Made by a program: the position numbers and the translations under genes. Positions 11,830 to 21,900 of a stretch of DNA of 64,000 nt are shown here, piece by piece (within the stretch, counting starts at the first letter, position 1; the number at the start of each line of letters is the position of its first letter). A model generated the notes under the pieces. It was given only the letters and a program-made list of their open reading frames with translations, searched no databases and had not been told where the DNA came from. The stretch is taken from the NCBI GenBank assembly GCA_963585895.1, contig OY757913.1, positions 105,560,568 to 105,624,567 of the forward strand, in the 5' to 3' direction. The stretch is from Sepioteuthis lessoniana (taxonomy: Eukaryota; Mollusca; Cephalopoda; Myopsida; Loliginidae).

Positions 11830-12540
11830 TCATTTTTCTTCTATTTGATTTTTATCATTATTTCTTTCTTTCTTTTTTGGTGTTTCTCTTTCTAATTTAT
11901 TTTATCCAATTTATATTCGTTTGTCATTTCAAATTTTTTAAAATTTTTTGTTTTCTTTATTCTACATTTTATTTTTTTACTTTTTCGCTTTTCTTTCATA
12001 TACTTTTAGTTTTTTTTTTTCGCTTCCTTTTTAAGATTTTTATCATATTCTTTTCCCGCTTTTTCCCCATTCCTTTCTCATTTTGTGCTTCGTTATAAGC
12101 CTTTGTCTTTTCTTTTATCTGAGTTTTTTTCTTCCCTGTGTTTTATCTCTTCACGTCGAAATTTTGAAAGAATGTGTATCCTAAAAATAAAGACACGCTT
12201 TTTGGGATTACGAAAAGATTTCTGTATTCGTAATGAATATAGTATTTCTAAAAGAAAAAAGTAAAAAACAAAACAAAAAAAAAAAAACTATCGATGAAAT
12301 CAGCCAGGATTTTATTTTTCAAGATTCAGTAAATTAAATAAAGAGCTGATTTAATTTTTATCCAATCAGAACTCTTCATGCCGGATCCCACAAAAGTGGT
12401 GCATGTCACATATCTATTCCACTTTCGTGCATGTTAAAATTCAAATTAGATGTCTCACATTTAACAGCTTACACCAATGTAGAACAAAGTCGTATACAAA
12501 AATTAAAGTACCGTGTATTGCCGTATACAAGTCGACAATT
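11830..12540. other. T-rich stretch, no gene recognised
   Basis: Continuation of T-rich sequence to about 12160, then AT-rich unique-looking sequence. Nothing coding or tRNA-like is seen. Confidence 0.5.
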
Positions 12541-12625
12541 TACAGGATGGAACGATAAAATTGTCGTCCTAAAGAAAATAACACAACAGCTTTATTTTTA
12601 AACTTTTATTGAAAAAAATCAGTTC

Positions 12626-13077
12626 AGGTAACTTGATTATGTAGTAGAGCTGACATCTATTCAATGTAGCCGCCTTCAGCCGCAATCACCACCACGATAC
12701 GGATACGGAACTGAGAGCATGCCTTTTCCACAAGCGCCGGCGGGAGCTCGGCGAATACTCGGCGGATGGCGACGATCAGGCTGGCTTTGGTGGTGTGGGA
12801 GGTCATGTTGGTGATGTTCTTGACGTATGACCAAACGAAGTTGTCCGGCGGATTAAGGTAACTTGATTATGTAGTAGAGCTGACATCTATTCAATGTAGC
12901 CGCCTTCAGCCTCAATCACCGCCTCGATACGGATCCGTAACTGGGAGCATGCCTTTACCACAAGCCCCAGCGGGAGCTCGGCGAATACTCGGTGATCAGT
13001 CTGGCTTTGGTGTTGTGGGAGGTCATGTTAGTGATGTTCTCAACGTATGACCAAACGAAGTAGTCTAATGGGTTTAG
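12626..13077. repeat. Tandem duplication (2 x ~225 bp) inside the DD37D element
   Basis: AGGTAACTTGATTATGTAG begins both copies, at 12626 and 12856. The second copy lacks about 9 bp and has accumulated point differences, so the duplication is old. It duplicates the C-terminal transposase coding and the region next to the left terminal repeat. Confidence 0.92.
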
Positions 13078-13500
13078 GTTGGGGGAGGAGTGGGGCCAGT
13101 GAGAGAAGGGTACAAAGTCGTAGCACTCCTTCTGAAGCCAAGCCTGGGTCTCTTTGGACTTATGGGCCGGCACCAAGTCCTGCTGCCACACCCAGGGTCA
13201 GCCATCGGCCACTTGATTGTACTAGGGGATCACTACACTCTTCAGCACATCCAGGTACACTTTCAAGCCGTCTTCGAAGATGTGAGGAGGCATAATGTGG
13301 CCCTCACTTGAGACCCCACCAAAGACCATAACCGTAGCCGGAAACTTTGTTTCCATCACGCGGGGCACGTCCCTGTTATTCGTGGCAATCCAGATTTGCA
13401 TTTTGAGGGTGCTGGCAATGGTTCTGTTGTCATAACTTGGATCGGTAGAGAGCATCTCTGATCTCGCTCGTTGAACATTGTATCACTTTCAGACATGATA
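12650..13500 (-). pseudogene. Transposase remnant of the DD37D element, copy 1
   Basis: Read on the minus strand: start-like MSESDTMFNERDQ near 13497, then frame-shifted VMVFGGVSSEGHIMPPHIFE (13222-13455), then WQQDLVPAHKSKETQAWLQK and SSPNLNPLDYFVWSYVENIT (12955-13191). The Asp of WQQD and the Asp of NPLD are 37 residues apart in the better copy at 51.5 kb, the spacing of the maT/DD37D group. The C-terminal coding part is present twice because of the tandem duplication. Stops and frameshifts make it inactive. Confidence 0.85.
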
Positions 13501-13649
13501 GATGGCTCCTGTCGCTCTTGGGATTTGTACACAATTGGCCAACTAGTAGATGGTCTGCAACAAAAAAAGAAAACCTGTTTTCATGAAATGGAAATGGAAT
13601 CATGTCTTTTCTAGGACGACAATTTTATCGTTCCACTCTGTAAACCTGG

Positions 13650-14540
13650 AAGAAATATCTTCAAATCTTGAGGTCGACTTATACGGTAGGTTTAAGATAA
13701 AGACCCTTGTCAGAGAGTAGTTAACAAGTGAAATATTTCTCCTAACAACTGATCTTCACCACTGACTACAACTCTAGCTGGGTGTGCCTAAAACATTTCT
13801 AATTTAAACTTGTCTTTTGTGAATATATCTAACAAATTAACACAGATCAAATATAAATCTACAAAACTGAAATACAAATTAAATGTTATTTTAACATGAA
13901 ATCACAAACAATTTCCAACAGATGATTTACCGATTGTAAAACCTCACTGGAATATCACAGCAAATTGGCAGCCAGTCAGACAACTACGGTATATTGTTCA
14001 TCTACGCAGCTCATTGCTAGCGTAATACATTGTGAATTCATATAAATATAAGCTCTATTTTGTATGGTTTACATGTTTCCTATGTGGTTGAAGTAAAAAT
14101 ACGTACACCATAGATAACAATAGTAATAACGGTTCAATAAGATATACATTTAGTTCACTGAATAGAGGCATTTTAGCATTATTACTACTCTAATATGTCA
14201 CAACATTGTAAATAAAGCTAAGTTTTTGCCAACCTGTAGTTTACTGTACGTTTGAGAGTCAACCTTTAAAGCCGGTAGAGGTCAAATCCAGAATTTTGAG
14301 CTAAATATGTTGGCTTATAAGCTAAGGTCAACTTGATAGTCGTAATTTATGGAACCTATTTTTGCATATATTGTGCTCTTATATGCCAACTTCAATATGA
14401 AATATAAAAACACCATACAGCTTTAATATATAAAGGGATTTAAATCGTTTTAAAATGTGAATGTACTGTTTAGTCAAACTTCGAATATTTAAATCTTTCT
14501 GGTAAAGAGCTCAATGTAACTGACATCACAGAGCAACAAT
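13650..14540. other. No feature recognised
   Basis: AT-rich sequence without simple repeats, long frames or recognisable repeat families of this window. Confidence 0.5.
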
Positions 14541-14561
14541 CCTTTCAAGAAAAACAAAATC

Positions 14562-14665
14562 CGGTCACTTTAGGATCATAGATTTATTTCCCTCCTGCTA
14601 TGAGTATTGATATGAATCAATAACTCCAAATTTAAACAGGACATCTTCAGATCCGAATGGATATA
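14562..14665 (-). repeat. Hammerhead-like dispersed repeat (family E), copy 1
   Basis: On the minus strand GGAT-CTGAAGA, a 7-nt arm GTCCTGT, then later GCAGGAG, GGAAATAAATCTATG and ATCC. It is homologous to the copies at 15.07 and 39.65 kb. The expected cleavage base is G here, which would block self-cleavage, and the second helix II arm has diverged, so this copy looks dead. Confidence 0.6.
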
Positions 14666-14900
14666 ATAAATACAGCCAGAATGGAGACAGGAGGGAAGGA
14701 TGTGAAGGAGGGTGATGAGGGGTGAAGAGTTTCCTCCCCATTTCGGCCAATTCTGATTTTTCTTTCGTTACCAGTCAGGACCATAAGATTATAAGGGCAA
14801 TAATCTTCTTTTATACGCTTGAGCTAATTTCGGCCATCAATAGGGATATATATTAATCCACCAATATGGTATAACCCCATCTGGCCCGCGCTAACTATCC

Positions 14901-14933
14901 TACTATGTGTATCGAATATATAGACCCACAATG

Positions 14934-14970
<37 letters not shown>

Positions 14971-15009
14971 TTGGGCTACTATGTGTATCGAATATATAGA
15001 CCCACAATG

Positions 15010-15045
<36 letters not shown>

Positions 15046-15052
15046 CAAGAAA
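14901..15052. repeat. Tandem 76-bp duplication including (TA)n
   Basis: TACTATGTGTATCGAATATA occurs at 14901 and 14977, each followed by ATAGACCCACAATGTCTGAT, a TA run and AAAAT. The two copies are nearly identical, so the duplication is young. Confidence 0.9.
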
Positions 15053-15070
15053 AAAAATATTTGGGCACCT

Positions 15071-15160
15071 TAGGATGATAAATTTATTTCCATCCTGTTA
15101 AGAGCATTGATAAGACTCAAAGACTCTAAGATAATTTTTTACAGGACTTCATCAGATCCA
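15071..15160 (-). ncRNA. Hammerhead-ribozyme-like motif, family E copy 2
   Basis: Read on the minus strand: helix I strand GGAT (15159-15156), core CTGATGA (15155-15149), helix II GTCCTGT (15147-15141) pairing with ACAGGAT (15098-15092), core GAAA (15090-15087), a very short self-complementary helix III (TAAATTTA), cleavage-type UC ending at 15077, then ATCC (15076-15073) closing helix I. This is type I topology with a tiny helix III, as described for hammerheads in Penelope-like retroelements. A deviation is one unpaired or mismatched position on each side at the core end of helix II (A15148 and G opposite C15091). Activity is not shown. Confidence 0.5.
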
Positions 15161-15164
15161 ATAG

Positions 15165-15166
15165 GA

Positions 15167-15203
<37 letters not shown>

Positions 15204-15450
15204 TAATCCGAGGAGGAAATCTAAGGGGTAGAAACACCTTAATAAAATTTCCAAAATTAAAAAATATGATAAAGATATATTAAAAATTATTTTAATCAAA
15301 AAAATAATTTTAATTAAAATTTTTTTTTTTTTCAAATCCTATTCTCGCCGGAAGCAATAGAAAAATACTCAAATAATTTTTTTTCAGCAAAATATGATGA
15401 TCATCACGACTAGAAATAAATTCATGATGACACCAAGACAGGGATTTTTT

Positions 15451-15511
<61 letters not shown>
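15165..15511. repeat. (TA)n tracts around AT-rich spacer
   Basis: TA runs at about 15169-15201 and 15455-15511, with A/T homopolymers between. No gene seen. Confidence 0.9.
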
Positions 15512-15512
<1 letters not shown>

Positions 15513-15686
15513 CAACAGATTATCGTTGTCACTATTTCACTTGGTTGGTTTATAATAAACCAAATGCGATATGATATTCCTCTTGGTTGGTGATTGTAGG
15601 GGCAAATAAGCTATGATATAATATAATATAATATTAAGTATATATATATATATGTTTTTTTATATATTTAATAGCATGGTCCCTTA

Positions 15687-15736
15687 TCTGCAACCACTGG
15701 TTTCATGATGTCTTTCAAACGCAATCATCAAGCAGA
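15687..15736 (-). ncRNA. Hammerhead-ribozyme-like motif on minus strand of palindrome
   Basis: The mirror of the plus-strand motif: helix I TCTGC (15736-15732) with GCAGA (15691-15687), core TTGATGA (15731-15725; C3 changed to T), GAAAC (15704-15700), five-base loop, then GTT (15694-15692) at the cleavage position. Helix II has diverged. Both strands thus keep the same layout with different core lesions. Confidence 0.45.
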
Positions 15737-15745
15737 AAATATTTT

Positions 15746-15795
15746 TCTGTCTGATAATTGCCGTATAAAGACGCAATGAAACAAGTGGTCGCAGA
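15746..15795 (+). ncRNA. Hammerhead-ribozyme-like motif on plus strand of palindrome
   Basis: Helix I TCTGT (15746-15750) pairs with GCAGA (15791-15795). Core CTGATAA (15751-15757; canonical would be CTGATGA). Helix II TTGC (15758-15761) pairs with GCAA (15773-15776). Core GAAA at 15778-15781. Helix III is two pairs (A15781-T15789 and C15782-G15788) with loop AAGTG, then cleavage triplet GTC ending at 15790. One extra T (15777) sits between helix II and GAAA. The G-to-A core change probably weakens or kills this copy. Confidence 0.5.
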
Positions 15796-15811
15796 TAAAC
15801 GCCCATGCTAC

Positions 15812-15817
<6 letters not shown>

Positions 15818-15847
<30 letters not shown>

Positions 15848-15953
15848 AATTTCATAAAACATAATGGAAATTTTATGTCTACATATTTTCGTCTGGATCC
15901 GTTCGAATTCCCGTAATACTTTTATCGTATTCGGGGGGGAATTAATTTTGCTG

Positions 15954-16009
<56 letters not shown>

Positions 16010-16010
16010 A
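15818..16010. repeat. (TA)n tracts
   Basis: TA runs at about 15816-15845 and 15957-16010 with ordinary sequence between. Confidence 0.95.
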
Positions 16011-16450
16011 ATGTTACGTGATCCGGCTGACATGATGTTTGCCAGGTTTCGATCTCAGCCGTAGGCATCTCACCTTTCTTGCCACACTGATGAGTTATGG
16101 TGCAGCGAAGCAGTCTGTCTGCAGATGACAATATATATGCTCAACCCGGAGGTTGGGTACTCTGCAAAAGAATTAACGGTTGTCACTCGCGTAATCCAAA
16201 GCCTTTCTATTGAACTAAGCACTCGGTAGTCGTCACCTTAAAATGTAAGCATATGCTAACATTCAATTCATAGAGGTTGAACATTTTCTCGCTTACGTTA
16301 GGATTGCTAGTGTCTGTGATGTTATCTTATTGGGCCGACGTAAAATTGACCAGGTTTCCATCTTAGCTTAAGGCATCCCATATGTCTGGCCACATTGATC
16401 GGTTGTGGTGGAACGAAGCAGTCTGTCTGTGGATGATAGTATATATATAT
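16010..16450 (-). repeat. Two diverged ~125-bp direct repeats with tRNA-like box B
   Basis: Copies at about 16010-16135 and 16320-16445 share CCAGGTTTC, GGCATC, GCCACA and GAAGCAGTCTGTCTG, each followed by ATATATA. On the minus strand GATCGAAACC fits a box B, so this may be a tRNA-derived SINE pair; box A is weak. The 180 bp between them is unassigned. Confidence 0.55.
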
Positions 16451-16552
16451 ATATATATATCAATCTCAAGCAACATAAACCCACGTAAGTATATTCTACA
16501 AGTACAACGTAATCGTCAACGGAGATAAACATTAATTATAATTGATTATACA

Positions 16553-16800
16553 CAATTGGACCATGGGCCTAATGATTAGATTGGTTGCCAATGATCCGGG
16601 AGACTGGGGTTCAATCCCAGTCATACAATAGACTGGTACTTGATGCCTTCTTGCTAAACACTCGGCATAATAAGGTAAGGATCAAGGGTAAAGTGAAGCA
16701 ATCCTGGGAAATGAGTAGCACCCTCCTCTACTACTCGGTGTAGTTGCTATTGAAAAGGGAGCCTTCGACTATGGTTGCCAACTTTACTTTATACACCATC
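16553..16800 (+). repeat. SINE family C copy
   Basis: tRNA-like head with a box A-like GGCCTAATGATTAGATTGG and box B GGTTCAATCCC, then a body shared with 59.7, 60.0 and 62.7 kb: TGGTACTTGATGCCTTC, AAGGGTAAAGTGAAGCAATC, CTCGGTGTAGTTGCTATTGA, and the end GTTGCCAACTTTACTTTAT. Confidence 0.8.
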
Positions 16801-16804
16801 GTCA

Positions 16805-17970
16805 GTTAATAAATAAGATGAGTTTTGCTGGAAATGTTTATAATTAGATGCATTTTTTAATATTGCCCTTTTTTAAAAAATATTGCCACTATTACTTTCT
16901 TTTTTGACCTCTGCACACGGAATCTTTTTAACTGGATAGTCAGTGCGTTTCTACTTCATAGACTCGTAATTGCGAATGCATGTTTAGTTCTTTTTTACGC
17001 AAACAAATGACAGAAATATGTTTATCTAGACCTAACGCATTCTTCTGTAAATCTCACATAGGTTGCTCTTCTCAACAATCAAAAATCTGATGACAGACCT
17101 CTGTTCAAGCCCTGAGCACATTTTGATTTCTTACTATTTTGAATAGCCTCGAAACGATTATTTTCTTCGAGTTTAAAATAATTGTTGCCATAAGCCAAAC
17201 ACCAAAAATGCAGAATTTACATATACAGAAAAATACGGAGATTTATTTTTTAAGAAAATGCCCCCTTATTTAATGGATCATATATGTGGAGAAATAGTAA
17301 ATTTTGGTGAATCTGACAAGATGGTAAAAACAAGTGGAAAGGTTTATAAATCAGACACTTACATTGGGTTTAGTGGTAAGATCTCATTCTTTATTCACTG
17401 AAGAACTTCTTCAGACTAAACATTTATAATGTTTTTCTACCTTTTAGCAATTGATGAAATCGATAAAATAAAGGAAAAAATAAAGGTATAAAGGGAAGGA
17501 AAGGGTTTAAAGAGAAGAGACAGATAAGGGAAGAATAAGGAGGGAAATAGATAGAGGTTTAAGTGATGGGGATAGGCGTTATGTGTTTTGACTATGACAG
17601 TCTGGGTATGTGGTTGAGACTAGGTGGCATCAAATGTATCAGGTTTCATCGGATATTTGACCAGATAGCGGTGGATTAATTTTAGTGAGAAAGTGGGGAA
17701 TATGAGAGTGGGTGAGAAAAAGAGAGAGAGGTGGATGGGGGGCAAGGTTCAGGTGCATCCTTTTTTTATCAAAGACATTGACTATAATTGATAATCTAAG
17801 TGGAAAGGAAGAAAGAAAAATAAAGAATCGTCAATAGTATCGTTGTATTGAGGAAAAAATGTCTTATTTTTCGCTAAAGAATTTTGTTAAATCTATTGTT
17901 CACTCACTATTTTGACATTGTTTCCATGTAATATAATGTCTGCCAACTAGGGTGAAATCTGAAAGAATCC
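16805..17970. other. No gene recognised
   Basis: AT-rich sequence. A short palindrome (CTGAAGAACTTCTTCAG) lies at about 17399-17415. GA-rich purine stretches occur near 17470-17560 and 17700-17740. No coding signature. Confidence 0.5.
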
Positions 17971-17978
17971 AGGAAGGT

Positions 17979-18271
17979 ACTATTTACCAACCCCTCCGCT
18001 CGGGCAGGTTATGACACAAGGTCAATTTTTAAGCGGAGTTTAACAGGTTTGAATTCAGAGTTTTCCTTCTCCTAGACTAGTTGCCTCACCAAGGCTGAAG
18101 AACCTAGTCCGTCCGACTATTTACCCATAGCTGGAGGGAGAATAAGGGGGTTCATACCTTTCCCAAGGGTATTTGCCCGAAAGTGAAAGTAATAGCGCGA
18201 CTGGAGTACGAACTCGCGTACTACGATTCCGCAGTGCATCGCTTTAACCATTACACCACGAGGACACCCCA
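17979..18271 (-). repeat. SINE family B, long (B2) tail
   Basis: Minus-strand head GTGTCCTCGTGGTGTAATGG (box A TGGTGTAATGG) and box B-like GAGTTCGTACTCCAGTC, middle GGGAAAGGTATGAACCCCC, then the B2 body ending in TTGACCTTGTGTCATAACC and CCGAGCGGAGGGGTTGGTAA. TSD AGGAAGGT at 17971-17978 and 18272-18279. Transcribed by Pol III from internal promoter in this class of element (family knowledge). Confidence 0.9.
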
Positions 18272-18279
18272 AGGAAGGT

Positions 18280-18641
18280 GCTTGATGTGGTTTGTTTTGG
18301 ATATGACTGCAGATTCTATGAATCTGTGAGATTTTTGTAATAGATGGGTTTGATTTGAGTGGATTGGTAAAAAATAAAAGTGTGTTTGAGATCTAGCATG
18401 TGGGAGCTTTCTACTTGACTCTTTTTACGAAATTTTGAAGTTCTTCAGTTAATTTTTACTTTACACTCATGTGTAGACTGAATTTCATTGTTAGTCCATG
18501 AATATTCTACACGGTTTTATACATAATTGGTAATCTTATTACCGCGCCTCCTAACTACCGAATGTTTTCCTTTTATTTTGTGTAAAGATTTTGCAGTTTG
18601 GAGGAGATTTTGCTAAGAATTCAAACTATTATATATATATT

Positions 18642-18686
<45 letters not shown>

Positions 18687-19150
18687 GAGGACACAAGAAG
18701 ACAGACAGAGACAGACCAAGTGTGAGAGTGTATTGAGTTTTTTTTTTTTTGTAGCCCTCTGTAGTCAGCAACGCGAAATCGTCAAATCAGGTCCGAATTC
18801 CTACTGACAGTTTTATGTAATTTTCGCGTCCATTTCTCTCTGTAATTCTATGTCCGATTTTTCCCTTGCCAAATTCTGTTGAGGACATCTTGTTCTTTGT
18901 CTAGTTACTGTCATTCCACAATATTTGACAGGAAAACAGAATGAGTGAGTACTTGCCTTCTGTGCTCTTATATGCGTATTGCCTGATCAGAAGACGTCAT
19001 ACAACGGCAGCAACATCCACGAAGAGCAACGAGGGGAAGAAAATAATCGGTTTATTTATCATGTCCATTCCTTCTTTCACACATTTCAGTCTTTCTCTCT
19101 TTTTTATTCTTTTCGTTGTTCCTTGAATCCTTAATTCTTTCCGATCATAT
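18280..19150. other. No gene; (GA)n tract at 18642-18680
   Basis: AT-rich, unassigned sequence with one GA microsatellite. No repeat family of this window recognised in the rest. Confidence 0.5.
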
Positions 19151-19985
19151 TTCTTAAGTGCATTTGATGGTGGGACTACAGTTCTTTTTGAATGTGGAGT
19201 ACCTCTTCATTGCTATTACTCCCATGTCCACTCTGATAGTATAGTACCTGTTAGGGTTCCATTTATGGGTCAAATAGATCGGTTTAAAAATTATTTGTAT
19301 TCATTTGGACTGTGTGAAAAAAAAACCTTAAGAAACAACCACACAAAATGTTAATATAAACGTACAATGAACGCGATTCCCTAACCTCAACGCATAGGAC
19401 AACACGAGATGAGTTGACCTGCCATTAAAACCAATCTTCTTTTTCCTTTATTCTTGAGTTGTTCACTTTCTTCCTTCATATGCATTACAACCCAGTCAGG
19501 TGGAGCTGTTAAAAACACGGGCTGGATATCTGCAGAGGTGTAAAACCCTCAGCGAGTGTCCTGAATATTATAATAAACAATCGGATGGCAAAGTTCCAGC
19601 CTTGGAGATTTAGGGAATGTAATGTACCCCGTTATTACCGTTGCTCCCCGCTCCACTCTAACCCGTAGTGGTAGCACCTGATCGGGCCCTATCAATGGAT
19701 TAAAAAACAAACTATTTGTGCAAACAAATGACTGATCTCAAATTGTGACTTTTATAGAGCGATACATGAAACCATTTAAATCTGTGAAAAAAAAAACAGG
19801 CTTAATCAGGAATTTTATCAAAAATATGTGTTTAAAACTCGCATATATATATATATATAGAGAGAGAGAGAGGGAGAGAGAGAGAAAGTGAGAGAGAGAA
19901 AGAGGATTTGACATTAAATAACCTACAATGGTTGATATGCCATAAATCCCAACCAAAACCTACCAAATAATGTATATTTCATATA
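19150..19985 (-). repeat. Composite dispersed repeat (minus orientation parts)
   Basis: Includes GGTCAAATAGATCGGTTTAA, two copies of a block with CACTCTAACCCG and GATCGGGCCCTATCA-like text, AACTGTGTGAAA, and the hairpin end ACAATGGTTGATATGCCAT at about 19925. A (GA)n tract sits at 19859-19905. The mariner at 19988 follows. Confidence 0.6.
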
Positions 19986-19987
19986 TA

Positions 19988-20858
19988 CGTGGTGCTTTCA
20001 ATAAGATTCCAGACATTTTTGTAGAGGCATTTACAATTGTCGTTGATCTTGATAATTCAGTATGTTATTGCTATACATCTTATGAGATGACTGACCTATT
20101 TCTATGATTTCAGGTTCAAATGAACAGCTACAGGAGCAATTGGAATACACCCTACTAAAGCCTGTTTGTCACAGATGGTGAATTTCATGAATGCAATCTG
20201 GACGTGAGGACACTTTAGGAGAGCGATATGCAATAAAATTATGTTTAAACTTTGAAAAAATGCCACAGAAACGTATGGAATGCTTCAGACTGATTTTGGG
20301 CCATCTTGCATGAATCGAGCATCACTTTTTGAGTAGCATAAGAGATTCAAGGAAGGCAGGGAGTCTGTGAAGGATGATGAGAGGTGTGGAAGGAGTAAGG
20401 AAGTCATTACACCAGAGTTGATTGGCAAAATGGTTAGGGTTAGTGTTACTATGTTGAGGTTTTAAGGGTGTTCAGAAAGAGATTCCTCGGGAAGAGGCCA
20501 GTAGCATTTCCACCAGAACCAGTCTACAACTCCATCCTTGTCACAGACTATTTGGCCATCAAGACAGTTCCTCAGCCCCCCAATAGTGCAGACGTTGCTC
20601 CTTGTGAGTTTTGGTTATTCCCTAAGCACAGAGGCTGTCGTTATGAGACAATTGAAGAGATGAAAGAGGCTGTGACGAAGGTCATTGACACGCTCACACA
20701 AGAGGACTTTCATGGGGCCTTCCAGAAGTTGTTGGAACGGTACAACAAGTGCATTGCAGCTGAGGAGATTACTTCGAAAAGAACTAGAGTTTCATGTGTG
20801 TACTATCAATAAAAGTGCCCATACGAAAAAAATCTGGAAACTTATTTAATGATCCTAG
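19988..20858 (+). mobile_element. Internally deleted mariner-like element, copy 2
   Basis: Diverged terminal repeats (CGTGGTGCTTTCAATAAGAT left; CTAGGATCATTAAATAAGTT from the right), TA at 19986-19987 and 20859-20860. Same internal deletion as copies 1 and 3. Confidence 0.85.
20215..20812 (+). pseudogene. Mariner transposase remnant, copy 2
   Basis: N-terminal part (ERYAIKL, MNRASLFE, RFKEGRESVKDDERCGRSKE) then, after the shared deletion, an open frame from 20468 with RKRFLGKRPVAF, VYNSILVTDYL, SADVAPCEFWLFPKHRGCRY, EEMKEAVTKVIDTLTQEDFH and QKLLERYNKCIAAEEITS. The FHQDN-type motif with the second Asp is lost in a small deletion here. Third acidic residue is Glu in APCEF. Confidence 0.85.
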
Positions 20859-20860
20859 TA

Positions 20861-21063
20861 TGTATAAAGAGGATTTCGCATTAAATAACCTACAACGGTT
20901 GATGTGGCATAAAAATAAACGAAACCATTCATACTCTTCGTTTCTATTTCCTTCTTTTTTTGGTTTGCGATTTTCCTTCCATTCTTCAATTTATCTTGCT
21001 TTTGGAAGTTTTTCTTGCCAGATGACTTCCATTTTCCTATCTTCTTTTCTTGGCTTTGGCTTG
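20861..21063. repeat. Composite-repeat end and spacer
   Basis: TTTCGCATTAAATAACCTAC then AACGGTTGATGTGGCATAAA is a copy of the recurrent hairpin end, followed by T-rich spacer. Confidence 0.6.
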
Positions 21064-21238
21064 GCTTCTTTGTTTGATGGCATATCAACCTTTGTAGGTT
21101 ATTTAATGCCGAAGCTATTCTTTGAGAAGAACAGTAGTGGTACTATTTAACCGATAGCTGGGAGGATAAGGGGGTTCATACCTTTCCCACAGGTATTTGC
21201 AGTCCATCGCTTTAACCATTACACCACGAGGACACCAC
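21064..21238 (-). repeat. SINE family B, short (B1) tail, internally deleted
   Basis: Minus-strand head GGTGTCCTCGTGGTGTAATGG and tail ending ATTAAATAACCTACAAAGG. About 50 bp around box B is missing between GCAGTCCATCGC and AGGTATTTGC, so it lacks a complete Pol III promoter. Confidence 0.85.
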
Positions 21239-21649
21239 CTCTTCTTTTCTTATTTTTGTTCATTTTTTTTTCCATCTTTAGACCTTATGTAGGGGCAAAA
21301 TATATGGCTATGGAATCCTCTGTAAAGGAGTAAAACCATCATACAAAAAGGCGACCCTTAATATGACACTAAACAGCATCTGGTGGTGAGGCTCCTGTTT
21401 TGGGGCTGTTGTGAGTCATCCTTTAACTGCTGTTCCTCCCGGGTTAATTTGGACCCTCATTTTTCTACATGTACGTGTCCCAACTATGTTTGAAAATTAT
21501 TGGTATTGAAACGATTACCTGACACATTGTAACTGAATTTTGAGTTGGTTTGGCAGACTTGGGGCCTTTAATTAGACACCTAGTTTCGACTAGGCTACCT
21601 TCGGGTGGGCGAGCTGCATTTTTGTCTCCTTTGTCCCCCTTGTACGGCA

Positions 21650-21900
21650 CTAGACCATGCGTCTAGTTTAAGCAGCAAACTGGCATACGTGCCCGGACCC
21701 ACATTTGGGTTCGTGAAACTGCTTGCCTCATCAGGCTCACATTGCACTAAGTGAGCCGATGAGCAGCATTGACCAGCAGGGTTCGAGTCTCGACTCGTTC
21801 CCGACCTTCCCTCCCCTTTATCCCCACTTTAATCGGCCTTAGGGCTTTTGACCTTGTGTCAAGTCGTGTCTGGTGGGAGGCAGCGACAAATAAATGGTTT
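21650..21900 (+). repeat. Possible additional tRNA-like SINE
   Basis: A good box B (GGGTTCGAGTCTCG) at about 21779-21792 and an end (GACCTTGTGTCAAGTCGTG, then AAATAAATGGTTTGG) like other SINEs. The expected box A is weak (near CTAAGTGAGCCGATGAG). Boundaries uncertain; no TSD seen. Confidence 0.5.

Larger units (their letters stand above)
12543..13640 (-). mobile_element. DD37D mariner-like (maT-type) element, copy 1
   Basis: Terminal inverted repeats of about 28 bp (CAGGATGGAACGATAAAATT left, CAGAGTGGAACGATAAAATT from the right) flanked by TA at 12541-12542 and 13641-13642. The transposase runs on the minus strand. An internal stretch of 230 bp starting at 12626 is repeated in tandem from 12856. 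The HTH region and first catalytic Asp are not recognisable, so it is internally deleted as well as duplicated. Confidence 0.9.
15672..15813. repeat. Near-perfect 142-bp palindrome between (TA)n tracts
   Basis: The left half (TAGCATGGTCCCTTATCTGC, then AACCACTGGTTTCATGATG) is the inverse of the right half (CAATGAAACAAGTGGTCGCA, then GATAAACGCCCATGCTA). The centre (CAGAAAATATTTTTCTG) is itself palindromic. TA runs lie on both sides. Structure is like a foldback element or an inverted pair of one short repeat. Confidence 0.9.

Noticed and set aside
13047..13311. Plus-strand frames with LGWGRSGASERR and GPVREGYKVVAL
   Set aside because: Antisense shadows of the DD37D transposase remnant.
17399..17415. 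CTGAAGAACTTCTTCAG as another hammerhead core
   Set aside because: It is a simple palindrome without a GAAA partner and helix I/III pairing nearby.
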